From NCBI GenBank assembly GCA_002780065.1, contig PEWQ01000075.1, forward strand, positions 1 to 47,261: a stretch of DNA of 47,261 bases, read 5' to 3'. Numbering within the stretch: the stretch's first letter is position 1; each line of letters begins with the position of its first letter. Position numbers and translations under genes: made by a program. Of this stretch, positions 36,548-47,126 are shown piece by piece. The notes beneath the pieces were generated by a model, which saw only the letters and a list, made by a program, of their open reading frames with translations, was not told the origin of the DNA and did no database searches. The stretch is from Candidatus Hydrogenedentes bacterium CG07_land_8_20_14_0_80_42_17 (GTDB lineage Bacteria > UBA8481).

Positions 36548-37384
36548 ATGGAAGCAATTAGAGAAGATAAGGTTTTTATAATGACTCTCGTCGTCTCGGC
36601 AATTTTTCACGCATGCATTCTGGTATTTGCCGAAGTTCATGTTTCAAATACAACATTTCAAAATGAAATTAAAGTTTCATATTTGAAACTTCTTGATAAT
36701 GTGAAATTAGATTTGCCGAAGATAACAAAAAATAAAATTACTATGCAGGAAAAAGTTTATGTTCCTATTTCTGAAGCATATTCGGGTTTGACAGAAAAAT
36801 ATGCGAATTCGCCATCCGAACATGTACAGAACCTATCAGAAGATGAAATTCCTATTTTGCCTGCTGCGCAAAACATACCAGTGCCGGAACATGCCGTGCC
36901 GACTCTAACGCATGCATCTACAGAAGAACAACCTCCGACAGCTATTTCAGCAAATATTCATCCAATTGATTTGCAAAGAAGTTCAGGGGGCATAAGAGAA
37001 GTCGGCGCCGGTTTTCCTGAAAATACACCTGCGCCCTCAACTATTTCTCTTCCACAAATGGATAGGGGAAATGATGTAAAAAATATTCGAGGTTCAGAAC
37101 CAACTCCAGCCGAATATTTTGAGTATCGGGATTTAGTAGGTAAAATATTGAAGAGTAAGGCAGAGACTGTATTTCAGCGAGGAACTTACAACAACGGTTC
37201 GATCTCATTCAAAATAAATATTCTTCGAAACGGCAAGGTATTGATTAAAGAATTAGAATCTTCCGGAAAAGATATTGAAGAGATGCTCAGAGAAATATTA
37301 TCCGGCACAAGGCTTCCTGAAATACCAACCTTGCTTGGAGAAGAAGTTCCATTAGCATACAGATTCAGGTTTGTGATAAAATGA
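36548..37384 (+). CDS. tonB: TonB-like energy transducer
   Basis: N-terminal TM, C-terminal FQRGTYNNGSISFKINILRNGKVLIKELESSGKDIEEMLREILSGTRLPEIP; located in B12 uptake operon. Confidence 0.75.
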   Translation: MEAIREDKVFIMTLVVSAIFHACILVFAEVHVSNTTFQNEIKVSYLKLLDNVKLDLPKITKNKITMQEKVYVPISEAYSGLTEKYANSPSEHVQNLSEDEIPILPAAQNIPVPEHAVPTLTHASTEEQPPTAISANIHPIDLQRSSGGIREVGAGFPENTPAPSTISLPQMDRGNDVKNIRGSEPTPAEYFEYRDLVGKILKSKAETVFQRGTYNNGSISFKINILRNGKVLIKELESSGKDIEEMLREILSGTRLPEIPTLLGEEVPLAYRFRFVIK

Positions 37385-38298
37385 AGAGAATATTTTCGCG
37401 CACCGCACATCCCTTTTTTATTCTTCTTTGCTCTTTATTTTTTATTTTGTCATGTTCAAAAGATAAAGCACCGCAGACTGAAGGTTATCCGAAAAGAATA
37501 GTATCTCTTGTTCCGTCTCTAACTGATGCTGTTATATTTCACGGAGCGGAAGATCGGCTTGTCGGCGTCAGCAAATTCTGCATTCCTGCAATTGAAAAAA
37601 GAAAATCTGTCGCAGTCATTAGTGATGCGCTTCGGGCAGATGCTGAAGCAATTGTAGCTCTCAAACCAGATTTGGTTTTAACTCATTCATGGCAGGATGA
37701 AAATATTCGAAAACAGTTGGAACGCGCCGGCATAAAGGTGATGATTTTGCCGGAGCCGGTAAGTCTTGGCGAAATAGCTCGAAATATTGAAACGGTTGGA
37801 ATAATTCTTGGAGACACCGAGTCGGCAAAAAAGCGAGTTGAAAAATGGAAAGACGATATTCGAAAAGTATTGGCCTTCGCGCCCAGTTCGGAGAGCCTCA
37901 GCTCGGAGAGCCCCAGCTCGGAGATCCGACATTTAAAAACCTACGTTCAAATCTATTCCCCCGGCAGGTGGACAATAGGAAAAAAAAGTTATCTTAACAA
38001 TATTCTTTTTGGTTTAGGGTTGGACAATATTTTCATAGACGAAGATTTTTCTTATAAAGAAGTTAACGATGAAAGCATCATAGATGCCGACCCTGAGTTG
38101 ATTCTATTTTTAGATGCTCATGATACAAGTTTAGCAAAAGATAAAGTGTTAGAGAAAACTTCTGCGGGAAGAAGCAATAATTTTGTATTTTTTTCAGATC
38201 GAGATATAACAATTCCCGGGCCGCGATTACTTGAGGCAATTATAAAGCTTAAAACAGAACTCGATAAAATCAGAAAAACGAATTCGAAACTTCCATGA
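37381..38298 (+). CDS. btuF: Cobalamin ABC transporter substrate-binding lipoprotein, BtuF-like
   Basis: Lipobox LSC; PKRIVSLVPSLTDAVIFHGAEDRLVGVSKFC; DAEAIVALKPDLVLTHSWQDENIRKQLERAGIKV. Confidence 0.88.
   Translation: MKRIFSRTAHPFFILLCSLFFILSCSKDKAPQTEGYPKRIVSLVPSLTDAVIFHGAEDRLVGVSKFCIPAIEKRKSVAVISDALRADAEAIVALKPDLVLTHSWQDENIRKQLERAGIKVMILPEPVSLGEIARNIETVGIILGDTESAKKRVEKWKDDIRKVLAFAPSSESLSSESPSSEIRHLKTYVQIYSPGRWTIGKKSYLNNILFGLGLDNIFIDEDFSYKEVNDESIIDADPELILFLDAHDTSLAKDKVLEKTSAGRSNNFVFFSDRDITIPGPRLLEAIIKLKTELDKIRKTNSKLP
37884..37928 (+). repeat. In-frame tandem repeat, 3 x 15 bp (last copy degenerate)
   Basis: CAGTTCGGAGAGCCT / CAGCTCGGAGAGCCC / CAGCTCGGAGATCCG. Confidence 0.85.
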
Positions 38299-39302
38299 AG
38301 ATGCGGTATAAAGTTTATTTCGTACTGCTTGCCATTATCTGGATATTAGCCTTTTTTATATGTCTCAAAGTCGGCGCAATAGAAATGTCATGGAAAGAAT
38401 TCAGCAAGGCATTGATAAAAGGTTCAGATGAGGAGATAGTTAATACAATAATATTTAATCTCCGCCTGCCTCGACTATTGCTTGCCGCTTTGACAGGTGT
38501 GGCTCTTTCTATATCAGGACTGCTCTTTCAAGCTCTATTGAAAAATCCTCTTGCAGAGCCTTATATTCTTGGAATATCGGGAGGAGCCGGAGCCGGCATG
38601 ATGCTGGCTTTTGCTACAGGAATTAGTCCGATTCTTTTCGGATTTTCTACTTTGCCTTTATATTCTTTTTTAGGCGCGTTGATCACAATTATTTTTGTTT
38701 ATTCTTTCGCTGGCGGCCATAAAAACGAATTGCATGTCAATACGCTGTTGCTGGTAGGTATAGCTCTTCAAGCAATTCTCTCAGCATTTATCCTTTTCAT
38801 TCAGAATATTTTAGAGCCGATCGATATGGCACGCGCATTTGCAATAATAATGGGAAGGATTCCTTCACTGGAATGGGCTCAACTTTCATTTGTCTTTTTC
38901 GTTACGTTTCTTGGAATAATTCCAATCATACCTCTGGGAAGAAGTTTGAACGCGCTTAGTCTTGGAGATGAAAATGCTTTATCGGTTGGAATAAGCGTTG
39001 AAGGAATGAAACGTCTGATCTTTTTAATCGCATCGCTTCTGACAGGATCTTTCGTTGCTTTCACAGGGATCATAGGATTCGTCGGAATCATCGTTCCTCA
39101 CATTGCCAGACTCATTTTCGGAGCAGACCACAGAAGATTGATACCTGTATCTATTATTGGAGGTTCTTTATTTTTGATGGTTTCGGATACTCTTGCCAGA
39201 ACAATCTTTTCACCGACGGAATTACCTGTTGGAGTTTTAACGGCAATCATTGGCGGTCCATTCTTTTTATTTTTACTTGCCAGAGACGGTAAGAAAAGAT
39301 GA
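38295..39302 (+). CDS. btuC: FecCD/BtuC-family ABC permease
   Basis: FNLRLPRLLLAALTGVALSISGLLFQALLKNPLAEPYILGISGGAGAG; GFVGIIVPHIARLIFGADHRRLIPVS. Confidence 0.93.
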   Translation: MKMRYKVYFVLLAIIWILAFFICLKVGAIEMSWKEFSKALIKGSDEEIVNTIIFNLRLPRLLLAALTGVALSISGLLFQALLKNPLAEPYILGISGGAGAGMMLAFATGISPILFGFSTLPLYSFLGALITIIFVYSFAGGHKNELHVNTLLLVGIALQAILSAFILFIQNILEPIDMARAFAIIMGRIPSLEWAQLSFVFFVTFLGIIPIIPLGRSLNALSLGDENALSVGISVEGMKRLIFLIASLLTGSFVAFTGIIGFVGIIVPHIARLIFGADHRRLIPVSIIGGSLFLMVSDTLARTIFSPTELPVGVLTAIIGGPFFLFLLARDGKKR

Positions 39303-40081
39303 GCGGCAAGATGCTGGAGCTGAACAATATTTCTTTTCAATATTATACAGGCTCTTTTTCAGTTGAGGCGGAATTAGTTGCGCGCAAAAGCGAATTAACA
39401 GTTATTGTAGGTCCGAACGGCGCAGGAAAATCGACAATACTTAAACTTGCCGCCGGATTGTTAAAGCCGTCTGCCGGAAAAATATTTCTTGAAGCAAAGA
39501 AGTTATCTGTAATGAGCCGAAAAGAAATTGCTTCTAAACTTGCGTATATTCCGTCAGAGACAAATTCAGTATTTGAATTCACAGGTCGCGAGATTGTCGA
39601 GATGGGAAGATATGCCAGAAAAGCTCCATTCGAACCCATGAACGAATCTGATCAGCGTGCGATCGAAAACGCGCTCGCGATGGTTGACGCTTCAGAATTA
39701 GAGAATCGCGATTTCAGAAATTTATCCAGCGGAGAACGCCAGAGAATAATGCTTGCAAGAGCAATTGCTCAAGAAGCGAATTGGCTGCTTTTTGACGAGC
39801 CAACAGTTCATCTCGATATAAAGCATCAAATCGAGTTTTTTAAACTTCTCAAAAAATTCGCTGTTTCTGAAAACAAAGGGCTGATTGTTGTGACTCACGA
39901 AATAAGCATAGCATCCATATTTGCCGACAGTGTTGCAGTAGTATCAAATGGCCGAGTCATAAGGTCAGGTTCAAGAGAAATACTTTTCGACAAAAAACTT
40001 CTCTTCGAGATATTCGGAGTGAATTTCGAATTCATAAACATTCATGGAAACAAAGTTCTTTTTCCACAGGCTGGAATTTAG
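39299..40081 (+). CDS. btuD: ABC ATP-binding protein, BtuD-like
   Basis: VGPNGAGKSTILKLAAGLLKPSAG, LSSGERQRIMLARAIAQEANWLLFDEPTVHLD. Confidence 0.92.
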   Translation: MSGKMLELNNISFQYYTGSFSVEAELVARKSELTVIVGPNGAGKSTILKLAAGLLKPSAGKIFLEAKKLSVMSRKEIASKLAYIPSETNSVFEFTGREIVEMGRYARKAPFEPMNESDQRAIENALAMVDASELENRDFRNLSSGERQRIMLARAIAQEANWLLFDEPTVHLDIKHQIEFFKLLKKFAVSENKGLIVVTHEISIASIFADSVAVVSNGRVIRSGSREILFDKKLLFEIFGVNFEFINIHGNKVLFPQAGI

Positions 40082-40161
40082 ATTCTAACAATTCTTTTGA
40101 AGAGACAGTTCTATATGATACTATTCATCGACTTTTTCATTACAACAAATCGGAGAGAACG

Positions 40162-41265
40162 ATGAAGGCACGCCCAAAAGCGTTACTCGCTCTGGAAGAC
40201 GGAACCGTCTTTCAGGGAAGATCGATAGGAGCAAGCGGCTCCACCAGCGGAGAAATTGTCTTCAATACGTCTCACTGCGGTTATCAGGAAATTCTTACAG
40301 ATCCTTCCTATTGCCGGCAGATTGTTGTTATGTCATTTCCTTTGATTGGGAATTATAGTTTCGAAGTTGAGGACCAAGAATCGGAAAGAATACAGGTTGC
40401 GGGCTTTGCAGTTACGGAATCGGCAGGCATAACCTCCTCAAGCGGTTCTTCTCTTAATCTTCATGAATATCTCGAACGAAACGGAGTTGTCGGAATAGAA
40501 AATATCGATACGCGGGCAGTTGTCCGGCACGTTCGAAGCAAAGGCGCAATGCGAGCTGTAATTTCAGCATTGTATGAAGAACAAAAATCTTTAATAGAAC
40601 GGGCAAAGTCGATTCCACCGATGAAAGGTTCTAATTTGGTTGATGAGGTATGCTCATATCCTTCAAGAGAATATCTTCAAGTAAATGCCGGCGGCAGAAT
40701 TCCAATTGCGCTCATGGACTTCGGCGCAAAGCAAAGTATTATTAATTCATTAATTCAGCGTGACTGCAAAGTTATGATCTTTTCAGCGAGGACCTCAGCT
40801 GAGGAAATTTTGAAATCAAAACCGGCTGGCATTATACTTTCAAATGGGCCCGGAGATCCTGCGGCATTAAATGAAATCATAAGCGAAATTAAAAAATTTA
40901 TCGGCAAACTTCCGATTTTCGGAATTTGTTTAGGACATCAATTACTCGCACTTGCGGCAAACGCAAATACATATAAGCTCCCATTCGGTCATCGCGGCGG
41001 CAATCATCCGGTTATCGATCTCAAAACAAATTCAATCTCTATCACAAGTCAGAATCACGGGTTTGCTGTCGACGAAGAAAGTCTGCCGAAAAATGTTGAA
41101 GCGACAGAACGAAATCTTTACGACGGAACTAACGAAGGAATTAGTTTAACCAACACACCTGCTTTTTCTGTTCAATATCATCCTGAAGCGCGGCCTGGTC
41201 CAAGAGAAAGTGCAAAACAATTTGATAAATTTTTAAAGATGGTAAAAGAGTTCAATCATGCCTAA
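40162..41265 (+). CDS. carA: Carbamoyl-phosphate synthase small subunit
   Basis: [68 protein letters not shown]. Confidence 0.97.
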   Translation: MKARPKALLALEDGTVFQGRSIGASGSTSGEIVFNTSHCGYQEILTDPSYCRQIVVMSFPLIGNYSFEVEDQESERIQVAGFAVTESAGITSSSGSSLNLHEYLERNGVVGIENIDTRAVVRHVRSKGAMRAVISALYEEQKSLIERAKSIPPMKGSNLVDEVCSYPSREYLQVNAGGRIPIALMDFGAKQSIINSLIQRDCKVMIFSARTSAEEILKSKPAGIILSNGPGDPAALNEIISEIKKFIGKLPIFGICLGHQLLALAANANTYKLPFGHRGGNHPVIDLKTNSISITSQNHGFAVDEESLPKNVEATERNLYDGTNEGISLTNTPAFSVQYHPEARPGPRESAKQFDKFLKMVKEFNHA

Positions 41266-44200
41266 ACGAAAAGACATTTCATCAATTCTTATTATCGGAG
41301 CAGGCCCCATTGTTATCGGGCAAGCATGTGAATTCGATTACTCCGGCACTCAGTCTGCGAAGGCTCTGAAGCAAGAAGGCTACAGAGTTATTTTAGTGAA
41401 CTCGAATCCCGCAACAATTATGACAGATCCATCACTTGCAGATTCCACTTACATAGAACCGATGACTCTGGAATCTTTAGAACGAATTATCTCCATTGAA
41501 AAACCTGATGCTCTTCTTCCGACAATGGGCGGGCAGACTGCGCTGAATCTCGCAAAGGATCTGTATGATTCAGGCATACTCGAACGTTACAACGTAAAGA
41601 TGATCGGAGCGGGAATTGAAGCGATTCGGCGCGGTGAAGATAGAGAAGCATTCAGAGAAGTCTGTAGAAAAGCCGGAATAGAAGTTCCAAGAGCAGAGGT
41701 TGCAAAATCAATTGAAGACGGTTTGCGCATTGCAAATGAGCTCGGTTATCCTGCAGTATTGAGACCGGCTTTTACGCTAGGCGGCACAGGTTCTGGAATT
41801 GCAGAGAATGAGTTTGAATTGCGAAACATGCTTTCGCTCGGGCTGATTGCATCACCGGTCCACGAGGTTTTGATCGAGGAATGTCTGATAGGCTGGAAAG
41901 AATTCGAGCTTGAGGTAATGCGTGACGGAGCGGACAGATGCGTTGTAATCTGCACGATCGAGAATGTGGATCCGATGGGAGTTCACACAGGCGACTCAGT
42001 CACTGTTGCGCCAGCTCTTACACTTTCAGACCGGCTGTATCAGATTATGCGCGATGCGGCTTTTGCAGTACTCCGCGGCGTTGGAGTTGAAACTGGAGGT
42101 TCCAACGTTCAGTTTGCAGTTCATCCTACAAGCGGAAGAATGGTTGCTATCGAGATGAACCCTCGTGTCTCCAGGTCGTCGGCGCTTGCATCAAAAGCAA
42201 CAGGTTTTCCGATAGCAAAGATTGCGGCTCTGCTTGCTGTCGGATATCTTCTCGATGAAATAGAAAACGATATTACTAAAAGAACCAAAGCCGCATTCGA
42301 ACCTGCGTTAGATTACGTAGTGACAAAAATTCCAAGATTTGCTTTCGAGAAATTTAAAGAGGCTGATGAAACATTGACAACTTCGATGAAATCCGTCGGA
42401 GAAGTAATGGCCATCGGAAAAAATTTTCTTGAGTCTATGCAGAAAGCTTTGCGCGGGCTTGAAATAGGCAGAAACGGGCTTGCGGCTGACGGAAAGGGCC
42501 TAGATGGGATTTGCAGAAAATTGCGTAATAGGGACGTTAATGATCCTGAACGCAAAGATTTTTTACGAGAAGTTGTCTATAAACTCGAAACGCCGAATTG
42601 CGATAGATTGTTTAATATTAAATATGCGCTGATGCTGGGAATAAAAACCGAAGAGATATCAAGGCTCACAAAAATTGATAGATGGTTCATTGCTCAAATC
42701 GAACGGCTCGTAGAATTCGAAAAAGATATAGAAAATAATAAATCGCTCAACACAGAACTTTTAAAAGAAGCCAAACGCCTCGGCTATTCTGATTTTCAAA
42801 TTGCATTTCTTACGGGCAGGACTCCGGATGAAATCCGCACCGATAGAATCAAAGACGGGCTTCTGCGAGTTTACAAATGCGTAGATACATGTGCTGGGGA
42901 GTTCGAAGCGCAGACGCCGTATTATTACGGAACGTTTGGAGATGAATGCGAGTATCGAAATTCAGAGCGGGAAAAAGTTATAATCTTTGGAAGCGGTCCG
43001 AATAGAATCGGACAGGGAATCGAGTTCGACTGTTGTTGCTGTCACGCAGTGGATGGACTTCGTAAAGATGGATACGAAGTCATTATGGTCAATTCAAATC
43101 CTGAAACTGTTTCGACAGACTACGACACTTCGGATCAGCTATTCTTTGAACCTGTCGTTGTTGAGGATGTTCTCGATATTTGGGAGACTACGCAGGCGAA
43201 ATCGGCAATAGTGACAATCGGCGGGCAAACTCCGCTTTCAATTGCGCGAGGCATCGAGAAGCGCGGCGTCAAAATAGCAGGGACAAGTACTGCATCAATT
43301 GACCGAGCTGAAGACAGAGAACTTTTTGCTGAACTTATAAGAAAACTCAATCTTCGCCAGCCGGCAAACTGCACGGTTATTTCTATCGACGAGGCTAAAA
43401 AAGCCGCTGAAGAGATCGGATATCCTGTTCTTCTTCGTCCGTCTTACGTTCTGGGCGGACGGGCAATGCAGGTTGCTAGATCTGAAAGCGAACTGAAAGA
43501 GCTTGCTGAAGAAGCGCTAGAAGCTTCCGAAGGAAAACCGCTTTTAATCGATGAGTATCTTGAAGGCGCAATTGAAGCCGATGTCGATGCAGTTTGTGAT
43601 CGAAAACGAACAATCATTGCAGGTGTCATGGAGCATGTTGAGCCTGCCGGAATTCATTCAGGAGATTCAGCAGCATCATTTCCATTCTATTCTCTTCACG
43701 AAAATATTGTCAGCGAAATGAAAGAGGCAACTCGGAAAATTTCGCAAGAATTAAAAGTTTGCGGATTGATTAATGTTCAATTTGCATTAAAAAATGAAAA
43801 AGTTTATATCTTGGAAGTCAATCCTCGCGCGTCAAGAACAGTTCCTTTTCTCGAAAAGGCAACAGGCGTGCTCTGGTCCGGCGTAGCGGCCAGAGTAATG
43901 ATGGGAAACACTTTGGATAAACTAAAAATCAATGACGGGAGCGGCCGTGGATTATATTTTGTAAAAGAAGTTGTGCTTCCGTTTAACCGATTCCAAAATG
44001 TTGATCCGGTATTGTCTCCAGAGATGAAATCAACCGGAGAAGTTATGGGAATAGGTAGAAGCTTTTCTGAAGCATATCTGAAAGCTCAGCTAGCGGCAGG
44101 CAACAAACTTCCAAAAAACGGTTCTGTTCTTATCACAGTTGCGAACAGAGATAAAAGTTCAGTGTTGGGGCTTGCGGAAAAATTGCTTGAACTTGGTTAT

Positions 44201-44509
44201 TCAATTCGCGCAACAAGAGGAACCGCAGAATATCTCAACAATCACGGAGTCAAAGCAAAATCATTAAGAAAAATTTCCGAAGGCTCTTCAGAAATAATAG
44301 ATGAAATTATTTGCGGAGAAATAGGGCTGGTCATAAATACGAGAAGCGACAGAATCGGAGCAGGCGACGCCAGAAGAATAGACCTCGCTTCGTTATCGCA
44401 TCAAGTGCCGGTCTATTCAACTGTCCGCGCCGCACAGGCGCTTGTCGATGCGCTGAAAATTTATTTATCGAGCGAGCCATTATTAATGAAACGAATGCAG
44501 GATTTGTAA
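41258..44509 (+). CDS. carB: Carbamoyl-phosphate synthase large subunit
   Basis: [50 protein letters not shown]; two ATP-grasp halves; 1083 aa. Confidence 0.98.
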   Translation: MPKRKDISSILIIGAGPIVIGQACEFDYSGTQSAKALKQEGYRVILVNSNPATIMTDPSLADSTYIEPMTLESLERIISIEKPDALLPTMGGQTALNLAKDLYDSGILERYNVKMIGAGIEAIRRGEDREAFREVCRKAGIEVPRAEVAKSIEDGLRIANELGYPAVLRPAFTLGGTGSGIAENEFELRNMLSLGLIASPVHEVLIEECLIGWKEFELEVMRDGADRCVVICTIENVDPMGVHTGDSVTVAPALTLSDRLYQIMRDAAFAVLRGVGVETGGSNVQFAVHPTSGRMVAIEMNPRVSRSSALASKATGFPIAKIAALLAVGYLLDEIENDITKRTKAAFEPALDYVVTKIPRFAFEKFKEADETLTTSMKSVGEVMAIGKNFLESMQKALRGLEIGRNGLAADGKGLDGICRKLRNRDVNDPERKDFLREVVYKLETPNCDRLFNIKYALMLGIKTEEISRLTKIDRWFIAQIERLVEFEKDIENNKSLNTELLKEAKRLGYSDFQIAFLTGRTPDEIRTDRIKDGLLRVYKCVDTCAGEFEAQTPYYYGTFGDECEYRNSEREKVIIFGSGPNRIGQGIEFDCCCCHAVDGLRKDGYEVIMVNSNPETVSTDYDTSDQLFFEPVVVEDVLDIWETTQAKSAIVTIGGQTPLSIARGIEKRGVKIAGTSTASIDRAEDRELFAELIRKLNLRQPANCTVISIDEAKKAAEEIGYPVLLRPSYVLGGRAMQVARSESELKELAEEALEASEGKPLLIDEYLEGAIEADVDAVCDRKRTIIAGVMEHVEPAGIHSGDSAASFPFYSLHENIVSEMKEATRKISQELKVCGLINVQFALKNEKVYILEVNPRASRTVPFLEKATGVLWSGVAARVMMGNTLDKLKINDGSGRGLYFVKEVVLPFNRFQNVDPVLSPEMKSTGEVMGIGRSFSEAYLKAQLAAGNKLPKNGSVLITVANRDKSSVLGLAEKLLELGYSIRATRGTAEYLNNHGVKAKSLRKISEGSSEIIDEIICGEIGLVINTRSDRIGAGDARRIDLASLSHQVPVYSTVRAAQALVDALKIYLSSEPLLMKRMQDL

Positions 44510-44601
44510 TTAACTTAGTGTGAAGAGCTGACAGTTTTTGAGATATTCTCATGTTCATGAACATACTGGAATTTTTCTTGTTTCACTGATATGATTTTGA
44601 A

Positions 44602-45486
44602 ATGGAGAATAGCAAAAAAACTCGAGCTGTATTATTCGGAATAGTTTTAAATGCGCTTCTAGCCGCAATAAAAGCAACAGCAGGTATATTGGGAAACACG
44701 TATGCTTTGATTGCAGATGCTATCGAATCTACATCCGATATTATTCTCTCAATCATTGTTTTCAGTGGGATTCAGATTTCTGCAAGACCACCGGACAAAG
44801 AACATCCGTATGGTCACGGAAAAGCAGAACCTCTATCTGCGATCATTGTATCATTTTTTCTTGGAATTGCCGCGGTCTTCATAGCATCTCAAAGTATAAA
44901 AGAAATTATTACTCCTCACGGTTCACCAAAACCGTGGACTTTAATCGTTTTAGCACTTGTCATCGCAGTTAAAGAATCGTTATTCAGATTTGTTCTTCAA
45001 GTTGGAGAGGAAGTTGAAAGCACTGCTGTAAAGGCTGACGCATGGCATCACAGAAGTGATGCAATAACTTCTCTGGCCGCATTTATTGGCATTTCAATCG
45101 CGCTTGTTGGCGGAGAAGGCTTCGAGGCCGTAGATGACTACGCTGCGCTTTTTGTATCTTTCATTATTCTTATAAATGCCTTTCTTCTTGTTAGACCTGC
45201 TATCAGTGAAATAATGGATGAAGCTCCGCCGCCTGAAATCGAAGAAAGAGTCAGGGAAACTGCGGGCAATGTCGTTGGAGTAGCCGGAATAGACAAATGC
45301 TTAATTAGAAAAACAGGCAAAAATATTTTTGTCGATATTCATGTCGAAGTTCCAGGAGTCACCAGCGTTTTTGAAGGGCACAAAATTGGACATAGAGTTA
45401 AAGATGCGCTTCGAAAAAATGATTCCAGAATCGTTGATGTATTGGTTCACATTGAACCCCATGAAGAGAATACAAAACCTTTGTAG
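44602..45486 (+). CDS. Cation diffusion facilitator family transporter
   Basis: GNTYALIADAIESTSDIILSIIVFSG, HPYGHGKAEPLSAIIVS, KADAWHHRSDAITSLAAFIGI. Confidence 0.94.
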   Translation: MENSKKTRAVLFGIVLNALLAAIKATAGILGNTYALIADAIESTSDIILSIIVFSGIQISARPPDKEHPYGHGKAEPLSAIIVSFFLGIAAVFIASQSIKEIITPHGSPKPWTLIVLALVIAVKESLFRFVLQVGEEVESTAVKADAWHHRSDAITSLAAFIGISIALVGGEGFEAVDDYAALFVSFIILINAFLLVRPAISEIMDEAPPPEIEERVRETAGNVVGVAGIDKCLIRKTGKNIFVDIHVEVPGVTSVFEGHKIGHRVKDALRKNDSRIVDVLVHIEPHEENTKPL

Positions 45487-45517
45487 GATCATACTTGCCC
45501 CTACAAAGGTTTTTTTC
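45476..45517. terminator. Terminator shared by convergent genes (strong on plus strand)
   Basis: AACCTTTGTAGG (45476-45487)/CCTACAAAGGTT (45500-45511) then T-run; contains both stop codons. Confidence 0.88.
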
Positions 45518-47126
45518 CGTAAATTAAAATAGAACCTGTAAACTCTTTTATGATCGGTATCTTTTCCAAAAATTTTCCAAGCGATTCTACAATACTCAAT
45601 GTAAAAGAAGGAAGAAGCGGGTGAATAAAATCAAAAGGAACTGCCTTTGCCTCAATAAAGCCGCACTTTTTAAGTGAAGAAGCTAATTTCCATCGAAAAA
45701 AAGCAGTTTCATAAGGAGTATCACCCATTGCTTTTTTTATGATGGGGATTTTTTTCTGCATAGTAACAAGTGGATTCAACATATTTGGTTCGAAAAAGAT
45801 TGCAAAGCCGCCAGGCACCAGCATTTTAAACGCCTGAGCAAGAAACGAATCATAATCTATATGATGTAGAATAGCATTACCAATTATTGCATCAAAACTA
45901 TTGGAGACAGATGCAAATGACTGAAGATCCCTGCACTCGAATTTTGCATTCTTATATTCCACACACTCTTTTTTTGCAACCTCTATTCCCTTTTCGGATA
46001 GATCGCACGCCAAAAGTTTCAAAGAAGGATTTAATTGCAAAAGTGTTTTGGTCCAAGCGCCGGCGCCGCACCCTATCTCAAATACTTTAGGATCATTATA
46101 TTTCTCTAATAATTCACTAACGATTTTTGATCTAATCTCGAACCTACGCATCCCTGCGCGCGTAGAAGTCCCCCACCAAACTCGTCCCTTCTTTTCGATA
46201 AGACTATCAAAATGTTTTCTATCAACATTTGAATCTACTGCATGCTTTTTAACAGATATCTTTTTTGACATATTTTTTAATTGATCGGCAAAACAAACTA
46301 AAATATCTATATTCATATTTTTATTAATTAGCTTATGAATTAAATATGCAAATTTAAAAAACATTTTTTCAATTAATCCTAACTTTATTCTTTCAATAGG
46401 ATAGCTTCGGCCGCGAAGAACAAGAGGTTCAAAATTGTGGAGTCTCAGTAAATTTACAAGTGACCGGCGTGTAAAAAAAGTCATATGTTCAAGCGGATAA
46501 AGTCTTTCAGCCGGACTTGAAATAATTCCAAAACTTGTTTTAAAAAGTGCCGAACCGGTAAAATTTACAATATTATCTATATCTACTGTTGAAAGGTAGA
46601 GCACTCCATCAGGCTTTAACAGCCGTTTAATTTTTTTTAAGAATTTGGCAGGTGAAGAAAGATGCTCAATGAAATCGATTCCGCAAATTACATCAAAATA
46701 TGATTTAGGAAGATCCACTTCGTCGAAGAAACCGCATTTCATTTCAATTCCATATCGAGTCGTCAATTCATCACAAAAAGATTTAATAACTTCGACCCCT
46801 GTCACTTGAAATCCCTGATTTTTTGCAAGTTTGGCCATCTCGCCTTTTCCACTGCCTAAGTCGAGCCATGTTCCTTCGGATTTGTAAGCAAATATAGTTT
46901 CTGAAGCCTTAATAAAATCAGGAAGAATAGTATCGTCTTTGAAGTAGGCTCTTGTCTCGTATTCTCCGCTTCTATAAATTTTGTCTATCTCTTCACTTGC
47001 CGGAATTGGATTAACGTGATCTGCTCCGCAATCTCTGCAGCGAAAAATATTTTTATTTTTCAATTTTAAAAAAATACGTGTATTCGTAGAATCACACAGT
47101 GGACAGCTGCTATTAATCGATAACAA
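45501..47126 (-). CDS. Tandem SAM-dependent methyltransferase protein with N-terminal zinc ribbon
   Basis: CPLCDSTNTRIFLKLKNKNIFRCRDCG; GTWLDLGSGKGEMAKLAKNQGFQVTGVE (MTase 1); KVFEIGCGAGAWTKTLLQLNPSLKLLACDLSEKGIEVAK (MTase 2). TTG at 47126 has GAGGAG upstream; the track starts at 47141. Confidence 0.85.
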   Translation of the reverse strand: MLSINSSCPLCDSTNTRIFLKLKNKNIFRCRDCGADHVNPIPASEEIDKIYRSGEYETRAYFKDDTILPDFIKASETIFAYKSEGTWLDLGSGKGEMAKLAKNQGFQVTGVEVIKSFCDELTTRYGIEMKCGFFDEVDLPKSYFDVICGIDFIEHLSSPAKFLKKIKRLLKPDGVLYLSTVDIDNIVNFTGSALFKTSFGIISSPAERLYPLEHMTFFTRRSLVNLLRLHNFEPLVLRGRSYPIERIKLGLIEKMFFKFAYLIHKLINKNMNIDILVCFADQLKNMSKKISVKKHAVDSNVDRKHFDSLIEKKGRVWWGTSTRAGMRRFEIRSKIVSELLEKYNDPKVFEIGCGAGAWTKTLLQLNPSLKLLACDLSEKGIEVAKKECVEYKNAKFECRDLQSFASVSNSFDAIIGNAILHHIDYDSFLAQAFKMLVPGGFAIFFEPNMLNPLVTMQKKIPIIKKAMGDTPYETAFFRWKLASSLKKCGFIEAKAVPFDFIHPLLPSFTLSIVESLGKFLEKIPIIKEFTGSILIYGKKPL

